This document shows, one piece after another, positions 1-7,907 of a DNA stretch of 64,000 bases. Source of the stretch: Nocardia stercoris (lineage in GTDB: Bacteria; Actinomycetota; Actinomycetes; Mycobacteriales; Mycobacteriaceae); contig NZ_RFFH01000002.1 of NCBI RefSeq assembly GCF_003696265.1, positions 578,912 through 642,911 on the forward strand. The letters are read 5' to 3'. Within the stretch, counting starts at the first letter, position 1. Every line of letters begins with the position of its first letter. The notes below the pieces were generated by a model, which saw only the letters and a program-made list of their open reading frames with translations, ran no database searches and was not told the origin of the DNA. Both the position numbers and the translations under genes were made by a program.

Positions 1-1317
1 ATCGTCGAGGGCGTCGAGTGCATGATCGTCGCGCCCGACCCCACCGTGCGCGGTGGTGCCTCCAACCCGTGGACGCTGCGCAAGCAGTTCCGGATCAACG
101 ACATCATCCGGGAGAACCGCCTGCCGGTGATCTCGCTGGTGGAGTCGGCCGGTGCCGACCTGCCCACGCAGAAGGAGGTCTTCATCCCCGGTGGGGCGAT
201 GTTCCGTGACCTCACCCAGGCATCGGCCGACGGAATCCCCACCATCGCACTCGTTTTCGGCAACTCGACCGCCGGTGGCGCGTACATCCCGGGCATGAGC
301 GACTACGTCGTGATGGTCAAGGACGGCGCCAAGGTGTTCCTCGCGGGGCCGCCGCTGGTGAAGATGGCGACCGGTGAGGACTCCGACGACGAGACCCTCG
401 GAGGCGCCGAGATGCACGCGCGCACTTCGGGTCTGGCCGACTACATGGCCGCCGACGAGCAGGACGCGATCCGGCTCGGCCGCTCGATCGTGCGCCGGCT
501 GAACTGGAAGAAGCAGGGCCCCGAGCCGCGCGCCGAGGTGATCTCGCCGCTGTACGACCCCGAGGAACTGCTCGGCATCGTGCCCAGCGACCTGAAGATC
601 CCGTTCGACCCGCGCGAGGTCATCGCCCGCGTCGTCGACGGCTCCGACTTCGACGAGTTCAAGCCGCTCTACGGTTCCAGCCTGGTCACCGGATGGGCCG
701 AGCTGCACGGCTATCCGATCGGCATCCTCGCCAACGCGCGCGGCGTGCTGTTCTCCGAGGAGTCGCAGAAGGCCACCCAGTTCATCCAGCTGGCCAACAA
801 GAAGAACGTGCCACTGCTGTTCCTGCACAACACCACCGGCTACATGGTCGGCAAGGAGTACGAGCAGAAGGGCATCATCAAGCACGGCGCCATGATGATC
901 AACGCGGTCTCCAATTCGAAGGTGCCGCACATCTCGCTGATCATCGGTGCCTCCTACGGCGCCGGCCACTACGGCATGTGCGGTCGCGCCTACAATCCGC
1001 GCTTCCTGTTCGCTTGGCCCAGCGCGAAATCCGCGGTCATGGGCGGGGCGCAGCTGGCCGGTGTGATCACCATCGTGCAGCGCGCGGCCACCGAGGCGCG
1101 CGGCCTGCCGTTCGACGAGGCGGGCGCCGAGGCCATCCGGGCGATGGTCGAGGCACAGATCGAGGCCGAGTCGCTGCCGATGTTCCTGTCCGGTCGTGTG
1201 TACGACGACGGCATCATCGACCCCCGCGACACCCGCACCGTGTTGGGTATGGCGTTGTCCGCCATCCACAACGCACCGATCCAGGGCGCCGAGGGCTTCG
1301 GCGTCTTCCGAATGTGA
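1..1317 (+). CDS. accD1: Methylcrotonyl-CoA carboxylase beta (carboxyltransferase) subunit, 5' partial
   Basis: The reading frame is open from base 1, so the N-terminus lies outside the window; 438 codons are present. The visible protein is the second part of an acyl-CoA carboxylase carboxyltransferase (crotonase-like fold). The stretch GAGHYGMCGRAYNPRF followed by WPSAKSAVMGG is typical of the methylcrotonyl-CoA carboxylase beta family rather than propionyl- or acetyl-CoA carboxylases. This subunit moves the carboxyl group from carboxybiotin to 3-methylcrotonyl-CoA in leucine and isovalerate breakdown. The alpha subunit follows 8 bases downstream, and an acyl-CoA dehydrogenase, an enoyl-CoA hydratase and a TetR gene follow in turn, which fits a liu-type operon. 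The substrate assignment is family inference. Confidence 0.88.
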   Translation: MVEGVECMIVAPDPTVRGGASNPWTLRKQFRINDIIRENRLPVISLVESAGADLPTQKEVFIPGGAMFRDLTQASADGIPTIALVFGNSTAGGAYIPGMSDYVVMVKDGAKVFLAGPPLVKMATGEDSDDETLGGAEMHARTSGLADYMAADEQDAIRLGRSIVRRLNWKKQGPEPRAEVISPLYDPEELLGIVPSDLKIPFDPREVIARVVDGSDFDEFKPLYGSSLVTGWAELHGYPIGILANARGVLFSEESQKATQFIQLANKKNVPLLFLHNTTGYMVGKEYEQKGIIKHGAMMINAVSNSKVPHISLIIGASYGAGHYGMCGRAYNPRFLFAWPSAKSAVMGGAQLAGVITIVQRAATEARGLPFDEAGAEAIRAMVEAQIEAESLPMFLSGRVYDDGIIDPRDTRTVLGMALSAIHNAPIQGAEGFGVFRM

Positions 1318-1325
1318 GCCGCGAG

Positions 1326-3335
1326 ATGATTACGAACGTCCTGGTCGCCAACCGCGGCGAGATCGCGCGGCGGGTCTTCGCGACCTGCCGTCGGATGGGT
1401 ATCGCCACCACTGCCGTCTACTCCGACGCCGACGCGCAGTCGCCGCACGTCGGCGAGGCCGACGCGGCGATCCGCCTGCCCGGCAACACCCCCGCCGAGA
1501 CCTACCTGCGGTCCGAGCTGATCATCGCCGCAGCGCATGCCGCCGGCGCCGACGCGATCCACCCCGGCTACGGATTCCTCTCGGAGAACGCCGAATTCGC
1601 GCGGGCCGTGCAGGAGGCGGGGCTGGTGTGGATCGGCCCGCCGGTCGCCGCCATCGAGCAGATGGGCTCGAAGGTGGAGTCCAAGAAGATGATGGACGCC
1701 GCCGGCGTACCGGTGCTGAAGGAACTGGACCCGGCCGAGGTCACCCCGGACCTGCTGCCGGTGCTGATCAAGGCGTCCGCCGGTGGCGGCGGGCGCGGTA
1801 TGCGCGTGGTCCGCGATGTCGCCGAACTGGCCGGCCAGATCGAGGCCGCGCAGCGCGAGGCGCAGTCCGCGTTCGGCGACCCGACCGTGTTCTGCGAGCG
1901 GTATCTGGAGACCGGCCGCCACATCGAGGTCCAGGTCATGTCGGACCGGTTCGGCACGACGTGGGCTGTGGGCGAACGGGAATGCTCGATCCAGCGGCGG
2001 CACCAGAAGGTCGTCGAGGAGGCGCCGTCGCCGTTGGTGGAGAAGATCGACGGCATGCGGGACCGGTTGTTCGAGGCCGCTCGCCTGGCCGCCGGTGCCA
2101 TCGGCTACGAGGGCGCGGGCACGGTCGAGTTCCTGGCCGACGAGAAGGGTGACTTCTTCTTCCTGGAGATGAATACCCGTCTGCAGGTGGAACATCCGGT
2201 AACCGAGCAGACCACCGGCCTGGACCTGGTCCGGCTGCAGTTGCAGGTCGCCGCCGGTCTGCCGCTGCCTCAGGCGCAGCCCGCGCAGCGCGGCCACTCG
2301 ATCGAGGTCCGGCTCTACGCCGAGGACCCGGCGCAGGACTGGCAGCCGCAGTCCGGTCCGGTGCACCACATCGAGATCCCGTTCACCGCAGGTGAATTCA
2401 CCGTACTGAACGAGGCCGGGGTGCGACTGGACTCCGGTGTCGCCGACGGTTCACAGGTCGGCGTCTTCTACGACCCGATGCTGGCGAAGGTCATCTCCTA
2501 CGCCGACACTCGTGCCGAGGCCGCGCACCTGCTCGCAACGGCGTTGCGGCGGGCCAAGATCCACGGCCTGGTCGTCAACCGCGACCTGCTCGTCCGGGTG
2601 CTCGAGCACCCCGCGTTCCTGGCCGGCGACACCGACACCGCCTTCTTCGCCACCCACGGTCTGGAGAACCTCTCCGCACCACTGGTTTCCGCGGCCGACG
2701 AGCGACTGTCCGTCGTCGCGGGCGCCCTCGCCGACGCGGCCGCCAACGCCGCACGCAGCCGGATCGGCGGCCGATTCCCCAGTGGCTGGCGCAATCTCGC
2801 GTCCCAGCCGCAGATCAAGTCCTACGAGAGCCGGACATCGGGCACGCACGATGTGCGATACCGGTTCACTCGCAACGGGATTCAGGTCGAAGGGTTCGAC
2901 GGGCTCGAGCTGCTCGAACTGTCTCCGGAAAAGGTCGTCCTCGGTGTGCCCGGCGCGCGCGGCACGGTGCGTCGGCAGTTCGAGGTCGCCCGCTACGGCG
3001 ACCTGGTGTGCGTCGACTCGCCGCTCGGCCCGGTTGCCGTGCGCCGCCTGCCGCGGTTCACCGACCCCGCCGACCACGTCGCGGCCGGTTCGCTGCTGGC
3101 GCCCATGCCCGGCAGCGTGATCCGGCTCGGCGCCGCGGTCGGCGACCACGTCCAGCAGGGCCAGCCGATCCTGTGGCTGGAGGCCATGAAGATGGAGCAC
3201 ACCATCACCGCGCCCGCCACCGGCATCCTCACCGCCCTCAACGTCACCGCGGGACAGCAGGTCGAGGTCGGCGCGATCCTCGCCGTCGTCGACGACGAAA
3301 GTGCCGCAGCCGCAGCCGAATCGAACCAGGAGTAA
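1326..3335 (+). CDS. accA1: Acyl-CoA carboxylase alpha subunit (biotin carboxylase + biotin carrier)
   Basis: The 669-residue protein opens with the biotin carboxylase N-domain (VLVANRGEIARRV). The ATP-grasp domain follows, with the glycine-rich loop KASAGGGGRGMR and the motif EMNTRLQVEHPVTE. It ends in a biotinyl domain with EAMKMEH, where Lys622 would be biotinylated. It carboxylates biotin with ATP and bicarbonate for the beta subunit encoded just upstream. I placed the start at ATG 1326 because the VLVANRG motif then begins within the usual few residues. A GTG at 1314 overlapping the upstream stop is an alternative. The longer open frame back to 693 overlaps accD1 and is not coding. Confidence 0.93.
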   Translation: MITNVLVANRGEIARRVFATCRRMGIATTAVYSDADAQSPHVGEADAAIRLPGNTPAETYLRSELIIAAAHAAGADAIHPGYGFLSENAEFARAVQEAGLVWIGPPVAAIEQMGSKVESKKMMDAAGVPVLKELDPAEVTPDLLPVLIKASAGGGGRGMRVVRDVAELAGQIEAAQREAQSAFGDPTVFCERYLETGRHIEVQVMSDRFGTTWAVGERECSIQRRHQKVVEEAPSPLVEKIDGMRDRLFEAARLAAGAIGYEGAGTVEFLADEKGDFFFLEMNTRLQVEHPVTEQTTGLDLVRLQLQVAAGLPLPQAQPAQRGHSIEVRLYAEDPAQDWQPQSGPVHHIEIPFTAGEFTVLNEAGVRLDSGVADGSQVGVFYDPMLAKVISYADTRAEAAHLLATALRRAKIHGLVVNRDLLVRVLEHPAFLAGDTDTAFFATHGLENLSAPLVSAADERLSVVAGALADAAANAARSRIGGRFPSGWRNLASQPQIKSYESRTSGTHDVRYRFTRNGIQVEGFDGLELLELSPEKVVLGVPGARGTVRRQFEVARYGDLVCVDSPLGPVAVRRLPRFTDPADHVAAGSLLAPMPGSVIRLGAAVGDHVQQGQPILWLEAMKMEHTITAPATGILTALNVTAGQQVEVGAILAVVDDESAAAAAESNQE

Positions 3336-3338
3336 CCC

Positions 3339-4502
3339 ATGACCGGCTTCATCGAAACCGAGGAACAGCAGGCGCTGCGGGCCGCGGTGGCCGCCCTGGC
3401 CGCCAAATACAGCTACCGCGACTATGTGCTGCCGCGCGCCCGCAAGGGCGAGCCGCTCACCGAATTGTGGGACGAGGCAGGCGCGCTCGGCTTCCTCGGT
3501 GTGAACCTGCCCGAGGAGTACGGCGGCGGTGGCGCCGGCATGTACGAGCTGGCGCTGGTGATGGAGGAACTGGCCGCGCAGGGCGCCGGGCTGCTGCTCA
3601 TGGTGGTGTCCCCGGCCATCGTCGGCACCATCCTCACCAAGTACGGCACCGAGGCGCAGAAGCGGAAGTGGCTTCCGGGCCTGGCCGACGGCAGCTCCAA
3701 GCTGGTGTTCGGCATCACCGAACCCGACGCCGGCTCCAACTCGCACCAGATCACCACCACCGCGCGGCGCGACGGCGAGGACTGGATCCTCAACGGCCGC
3801 AAGATCTTCATCTCGGGGGTCGACCAGGCAGACGCGGTGCTCATCGTGTCCCGCACCGAGGACCACAAGACCGGCAAGCTGAAGCCGGCGCTGTTCCTGG
3901 TCCCGGTCGACGCTCCTGGGTTCCACAAGACCCAGCAGGAGATGGACATCATCGAGCCGGACCACCAGTTCACGCTGTTCCTCGACGATGTGCGGCTGCC
4001 GGCCGACGCCCTGGTCGGCGCCGAGGACGCCGCGATCGCGCAGCTGTTCGCGGGGCTCAACCCCGAACGCATCATGGGTGCCGCCATGGCGATCGGCCTG
4101 GGCCGCTACGCCATCGCGCAGGCCGTGGCGTACGCGAAGGAACGGCAGGTGTGGAAGTCGCCGATCGGTGCGCACCAAGGCATCTCGCATCCGCTGGCGC
4201 AGGTGAAGATCGAACTGGAACTGGCCAGCCTGATGCAGCGCAAGGCCGCCGCGCTGTACGACGCCGGGGACGAGTTCGGTGCCGCCGAGGCCGCGAACAT
4301 GGCGAAATACGCTGCGGGCGAGGCGAGTATCAAGGCGCTCGACCAGGCCGTGCAGACCTTCGGCGGTTCCGGCCTCACCGCCGATGTGGGCCTGGCGTCC
4401 ATGCTGGGTGCCGCGCGGATCTCGCGGATCGCGCCGGTGAGCCGGGAGATGATCCTCAACTTCGTCGCCCAGCATTCGCTCGGCCTGCCGAGGTCGTACT
4501 GA
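3339..4502 (+). CDS. Acyl-CoA dehydrogenase, isovaleryl-CoA dehydrogenase-like
   Basis: A 387-residue FAD-dependent acyl-CoA dehydrogenase of normal length, three bases after the accA1 stop. The FAD/substrate motif FGITEPDAGSNS and the C-terminal QTFGGSGLT segment are present. The catalytic glutamate usual in medium-chain enzymes is absent near the C-terminus. A glutamate in NPERIMGA (residue 243) sits where isovaleryl-CoA and long-chain dehydrogenases place their base, so the protein should still be active. Its position between the carboxylase and the hydratase suggests the oxidation step of leucine or branched-chain acyl-CoA degradation. The substrate is inferred, not shown. Confidence 0.88.
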   Translation: MTGFIETEEQQALRAAVAALAAKYSYRDYVLPRARKGEPLTELWDEAGALGFLGVNLPEEYGGGGAGMYELALVMEELAAQGAGLLLMVVSPAIVGTILTKYGTEAQKRKWLPGLADGSSKLVFGITEPDAGSNSHQITTTARRDGEDWILNGRKIFISGVDQADAVLIVSRTEDHKTGKLKPALFLVPVDAPGFHKTQQEMDIIEPDHQFTLFLDDVRLPADALVGAEDAAIAQLFAGLNPERIMGAAMAIGLGRYAIAQAVAYAKERQVWKSPIGAHQGISHPLAQVKIELELASLMQRKAAALYDAGDEFGAAEAANMAKYAAGEASIKALDQAVQTFGGSGLTADVGLASMLGAARISRIAPVSREMILNFVAQHSLGLPRSY

Positions 4503-5278
4503 TGACAGAGCCTTTCGTCCGGTACGAGGTGAGCGACGGGTTCGCCGTCCTCACCTTCGACTCGCCGCACAACCGCAATGCCATCTCGTCCCGGCTGGTG
4601 GCCGAACTGCTCGCCGGACTCGAGTCGGCGGCCGCCGACCCGCGGGTGCGGGGCGTGGTCCTCACGCACACCGGCACCACGTTCTGCGCCGGCGCGGACC
4701 TGAAGGAGGCCCTGGACGCCGATCCGGCCGCGGCCGCCGACACCCGCACCGGCTGGATGGTCGAGGTGCTGCGCCGCATCCTCGCCCTGCCCAAACCGGT
4801 GATCGCGCAGATCGACGGCAATGTGCGGGCCGGTGGCATGGGCATCGTGGCGGCCTGTGATCTGGTGGTGGCCGGGCGGGGCAGCAGTTTCGCGCTGACC
4901 GAGGCCCGGCTGGGCCTGGCGCCGTTCGTGATCTCGCTGACCCTGCTGCCGCGGCTCACCCCGCGTGCCGCGGCCCGGTACTTCCAGACCGGCGAGACGT
5001 TCGGTGCCGCGGAAGCCGAGCGGATCGGGCTGATCACGGTCGCGGCCGACGATCCGGCGGCCGAGGTGGCGCGGTTGCGGTCGCAGCTGCGGCTCGGTTC
5101 TCCGCAGGGGCTGGCCGAGAGCAAGCGGCTGGTCTCGGCGCCGATCCTGGCGTCCTTCGACGGTCGGGCCGAGGAACTGGCGAAGCGGTCCGGCAGCTTC
5201 TTCGGGACACCGGATGTGATCGAGGGCATGACCGCCTTCTTCCAAAAGCGGCCGCCGACCTGGGCACAGGCAGAATAA
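4502..5278 (+). CDS. Enoyl-CoA hydratase/isomerase family protein
   Basis: A 258-residue crotonase-fold protein. The start ATG shares one base with the stop of the dehydrogenase (TGATG), which points to translational coupling. The CoA-binding and oxyanion-hole motifs are visible as FCAGADLKEA near residue 62 and GNVRAGGMGIVAACDLVV near residue 108. In an operon with methylcrotonyl-CoA carboxylase the natural reaction would be hydration of 3-methylglutaconyl-CoA, but the sequence alone does not fix the substrate. The usual length for the family is about 260 residues, so the gene looks complete. Confidence 0.87.
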   Translation: MTEPFVRYEVSDGFAVLTFDSPHNRNAISSRLVAELLAGLESAAADPRVRGVVLTHTGTTFCAGADLKEALDADPAAAADTRTGWMVEVLRRILALPKPVIAQIDGNVRAGGMGIVAACDLVVAGRGSSFALTEARLGLAPFVISLTLLPRLTPRAAARYFQTGETFGAAEAERIGLITVAADDPAAEVARLRSQLRLGSPQGLAESKRLVSAPILASFDGRAEELAKRSGSFFGTPDVIEGMTAFFQKRPPTWAQAE

Positions 5279-5282
5279 GCCC

Positions 5283-5897
5283 ATGGCTACACCCCACGAA
5301 CCCAAGCAGGACCGCAGCCGGGCCACCCGGCAGCGGCTGCTCGAGGCGACCATCGACTGCCTGGCCGAACACGGCTGGGCGGCCGCCACCGTGTCGGTGG
5401 TCGCCGAACGGGCCGGGGTGTCGCGCGGCGCGGCCCAACATCACTTCCCGACCCGCGAGGACCTGATCACGCAGGCCGTGGAGTACATGTTCGACACTCG
5501 CATGGATCAGGTGAAGGCCGAGGCGATGGCGCTCGGCCAGGTCGACCAGGGCGCCGCTCGCACCCTCGCGGTGGTGACCGCGCTGGTCGAGTCCTACTCC
5601 AGCCAGCTGTTCAAGGCCGCGTTGCAGGTGTGGACGCACGCCGCCGCCGACGAGGCCCTGCGGTCGCGGATCGTGCCCCTGGAAGCGAAGGTCGGCCGGG
5701 TCGCCCACCGGGTCGCGGTCGAAGCGCTCGGCGTCGACGATTCCGACCCGGTGGCCCACCACCTCGTCCAGGCCACCCTCGATCTGGCCCGCGGCCTGGG
5801 CCTGGCCGATGTCCTCACCGACGACTCGGCCCGCCGCAAGGAGATCGCCGAGCAGTGGGCCGCCACCCTCCATGTGGCGCTGACCACTCCTCGCTGA
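5283..5897 (+). CDS. TetR family transcriptional regulator
   Basis: A 204-residue one-component regulator. Residues about 12-60 form the TetR helix-turn-helix: RQRLLEATIDCLAEHGWAAA, then VSVVAERAGVSRGAAQHHFP. The rest is an all-alpha ligand domain. The gene lies four bases after the hydratase and in the same direction, so it probably forms the last gene of the carboxylase operon. By analogy with liu-type clusters it may sense a CoA intermediate and regulate the operon; that is inference. The operator cannot be located because the operon promoter is outside the window. Confidence 0.87.
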   Translation: MATPHEPKQDRSRATRQRLLEATIDCLAEHGWAAATVSVVAERAGVSRGAAQHHFPTREDLITQAVEYMFDTRMDQVKAEAMALGQVDQGAARTLAVVTALVESYSSQLFKAALQVWTHAAADEALRSRIVPLEAKVGRVAHRVAVEALGVDDSDPVAHHLVQATLDLARGLGLADVLTDDSARRKEIAEQWAATLHVALTTPR

Positions 5898-5945
5898 AAC
5901 GATTTGGTCACCGCCTGGTTACCCCGTAGACTGATACCGCAACAA

Positions 5946-6018
5946 GGTCCCGTCGTCTAGCGGCCTAGGACGCCGCCCTCTCACGGCGGTAGCGAGGGTT
6001 CGAATCCCTTCGGGACTA
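5946..6018 (+). tRNA. tRNA-Glu (anticodon CTC)
   Basis: A 73-base cloverleaf folds by hand. The acceptor stem pairs GGTCCCG with CGGGACT through one G-T pair. The anticodon stem CCGCC/GGCGG closes a loop with anticodon CTC, and the T-arm contains GGTTCGAATCC. The CCA end is not encoded. The sequence matches the bacterial tRNA-Glu pattern including the GTCTAG...CCTAGGAC D-arm. A strong terminator begins four bases downstream, so this is a single-gene transcript. Confidence 0.96.
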
Positions 6019-6021
6019 CTC

Positions 6022-6065
6022 AACGAGGCCCATGCTCATCGATGAGCATGGGCCTCGTTTCTTTT
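6022..6065 (+). terminator. Terminator of tRNA-Glu, perfect 38-bp palindrome
   Basis: Bases 6022-6059 are a perfect inverted repeat with 18-base arms (first arm starts AACGAGGCCCATGC) around a central CG. A T-rich tract TTCTTTT follows. This is a strong intrinsic terminator directly after the tRNA gene. Confidence 0.85.
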
Positions 6066-6107
6066 GCGCCGCCGATTCGGCTGTCCTGATCGGGAGCGCA
6101 TCGTGTC

Positions 6108-6260
6108 TCACCAGCCGAATATCTCTGCCTGGTCGATGGATTCGTCGTCCCAGCGGGATTCGAGTTGGCGGCGTTCGAGTTCGGGGAGGTCGGGGGACCA
6201 GCCGCAGCGGCGCCAGAAGGTTTCGCGGTGGTTGTCGTCGAGGGGGCGCTCGTGGGTCAT
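6108..6260 (-). CDS. Small hypothetical protein (50 aa)
   Basis: A 50-codon minus-strand frame begins at ATG 6260 and ends at TGA 6108-6110. Its codons are strongly G/C-ending, as in real genes of this genome. The predicted peptide is acidic and tryptophan-rich (ETFWRRCGWSPDLPELERRQ in the middle). I do not recognise the family. No good ribosome-binding site precedes the ATG, and the frame stays open upstream without another start, so it may be the remnant of a longer gene. It sits between the tRNA terminator and the amidase. Confidence 0.35.
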   Translation of the reverse strand: MTHERPLDDNHRETFWRRCGWSPDLPELERRQLESRWDDESIDQAEIFGW

Positions 6261-6399
6261 GAGCCAGGCTAGGGCGGAACCGGTTGCGGTTGAGGGTGGT
6301 TCGGGTGGGTGCGATATTCGGAGTCGGGGTGGTTTCGAATCGTGATGTGGTGGAGCCGGATCGCTGTCGGTGTGATGCGCCTGTGATTGGTCGTCGCGA

Positions 6400-7809
6400 T
6401 CAGTCGGTCGTGGTGCGGATATCCGGGAACGGTCGGGCGGCTTCGAATTCGTAGGCCAGTTCCAGGAGGGTGCGTTCGCCGCCGGCGGGGGCGCAGAGCT
6501 GGATGGAGCCGGGGAGGCCGTTCGAGTTCAGCGCGTGGGGGAGGGCGATCGCGGGGCCGCCGCCGATGTTGTTGAGCGGGGTGAAGCCCACGTAGTCGAC
6601 GAGGGCGGTGAACACGGTCTCGAAGGGCTGATCCGTGGCGAGCTTGCCGATCTGTGGCACCGGGTGCGACAGCGTCGGGGTGAGCAGGACGTCGAAGTCG
6701 GTGAAATGGCGCTCATAGATCGCAGTGCCGCCGCGCAGGCGGCGGATGGCGGGGATCAGGGAGAAGGGGTGGCGGGCCAGGTTCCCGGCGAGGCCTTTGG
6801 TGAACGGGTCGAGGCGGCGCGGATCGAAACCCGAGCCGTATCTGGCCGCGCAGGTCGCGCTCAGCACGATCGCGAACAGCGACCAGTACAGCTCGAAGTC
6901 GTCGATGAACCTGGGCTCGGCCTGGATTCGAGTCTCGGTGATCTCGTGGCCCTGCGCGGCGAGTACCGCGACCGCGGAGCCGACCACGGCGTCCACATCG
7001 GGATGGGCGCGCCGGCCGCGGACGTCGTCGCGGATGACACCGATCCGCAACCGGCGCGTGCCCGGCCCCTCGACCAGGCCGACCGGCCGCAGTCCCGGTG
7101 CGGCACGGAACTTCTCGGCCACGGCGAGATAGTGGGCGGTGTCGCGCACGGTCCGCGTGACCACCCCCTCGGCGACCAGGTTCACCGGAAGTGCCCGCGC
7201 GCCGGGCTGATCCAGCAGCCGGCAGCGCGTGGGCTTCAGCCCGACCAGCCCGGTGGCGGCGGCCGGGATACGGATCGAACCGCCGCCGTCGTTGGCGTGG
7301 GCGATCGGCACGGCCCCGGACGCGACCAGCGCCGCCGCACCACCGGAGGATGCACCCGCGGAATACTCTGTGTCCCAAGGGTTCCGGGTCGGAGGCCGGC
7401 CCGCCCACTCGGTGCTCGCGGTGAGCCCGAACTCCGGCATCGTCGACTTGCCCAATGCCACGAAACCCGCGGACAAGAACTGCGCGGCGGGCGGCCCGTC
7501 GGACTTCGACACCCGCGCCGTGATCGTCGCCGCCGAACCGTGCCGTGTAGGCATCCCGGCCACATCCGTGTTGTCCTTGACGAAAGTCGGCACCCCGGCG
7601 AACGGCCCGGCCGCGGCCGCCTGCCCCCGAGCCCGCTCGAAGGCCTCGAACGCGACCGCGTTGAGCTGCGGATTCACCTGCCGCACCCGCGCGATCGCGG
7701 CCTCCAGCACCTCCGCCCGGCTCACCTCTCCGGAACGGATGCGCGTGGCGACTCCGAGCGCGTCGAGATCGCCGAGCGCGTCGTCGATGAAGCAATGAAC
7801 CCGGGCCAC
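6400..7809 (-). CDS. Amidase (amidase signature family)
   Basis: A 469-residue amidase signature enzyme that hydrolyses a carboxamide or related amide. The catalytic Ser-cisSer-Lys triad is visible: Lys78 in PTFVKDNTDV, the cis-serine in GASSGGAAA (residues 152-160), and the nucleophile Ser178 in GGGSIRIPA. The length matches the family. The GTG start at 7809 is preceded by AGGAGGTG at a suitable distance. Family members range from general amidases to 6-aminohexanoate-cyclic-dimer hydrolase-like enzymes, and the substrate cannot be read from the sequence. No signal peptide is seen, so it is probably cytoplasmic. Confidence 0.9.
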   Translation of the reverse strand: MARVHCFIDDALGDLDALGVATRIRSGEVSRAEVLEAAIARVRQVNPQLNAVAFEAFERARGQAAAAGPFAGVPTFVKDNTDVAGMPTRHGSAATITARVSKSDGPPAAQFLSAGFVALGKSTMPEFGLTASTEWAGRPPTRNPWDTEYSAGASSGGAAALVASGAVPIAHANDGGGSIRIPAAATGLVGLKPTRCRLLDQPGARALPVNLVAEGVVTRTVRDTAHYLAVAEKFRAAPGLRPVGLVEGPGTRRLRIGVIRDDVRGRRAHPDVDAVVGSAVAVLAAQGHEITETRIQAEPRFIDDFELYWSLFAIVLSATCAARYGSGFDPRRLDPFTKGLAGNLARHPFSLIPAIRRLRGGTAIYERHFTDFDVLLTPTLSHPVPQIGKLATDQPFETVFTALVDYVGFTPLNNIGGGPAIALPHALNSNGLPGSIQLCAPAGGERTLLELAYEFEAARPFPDIRTTTD

Positions 7810-7907
7810 GATCCGTGCACCTCCTGCGAGCGGTCACCGGCCGACGGCTCGGCCTGGTTCAGCCCTACATGACTACCCCGCCGGGGCAGGGATCGCCAGT
7901 GCCTCGA

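Noticed and set aside
693..1325. Long N-terminal extension of accA1 (frame open from 693)
   Set aside because: It overlaps accD1 in another frame and gives a low-complexity Arg-rich sequence; the biotin carboxylase domain starts normally at 1326.
2451..4475. 674-codon minus-strand ORF
   Set aside because: It is antisense to accA1 and the dehydrogenase, both clearly recognised; Arg/Gly/His-rich translation is typical of GC-rich shadow frames.
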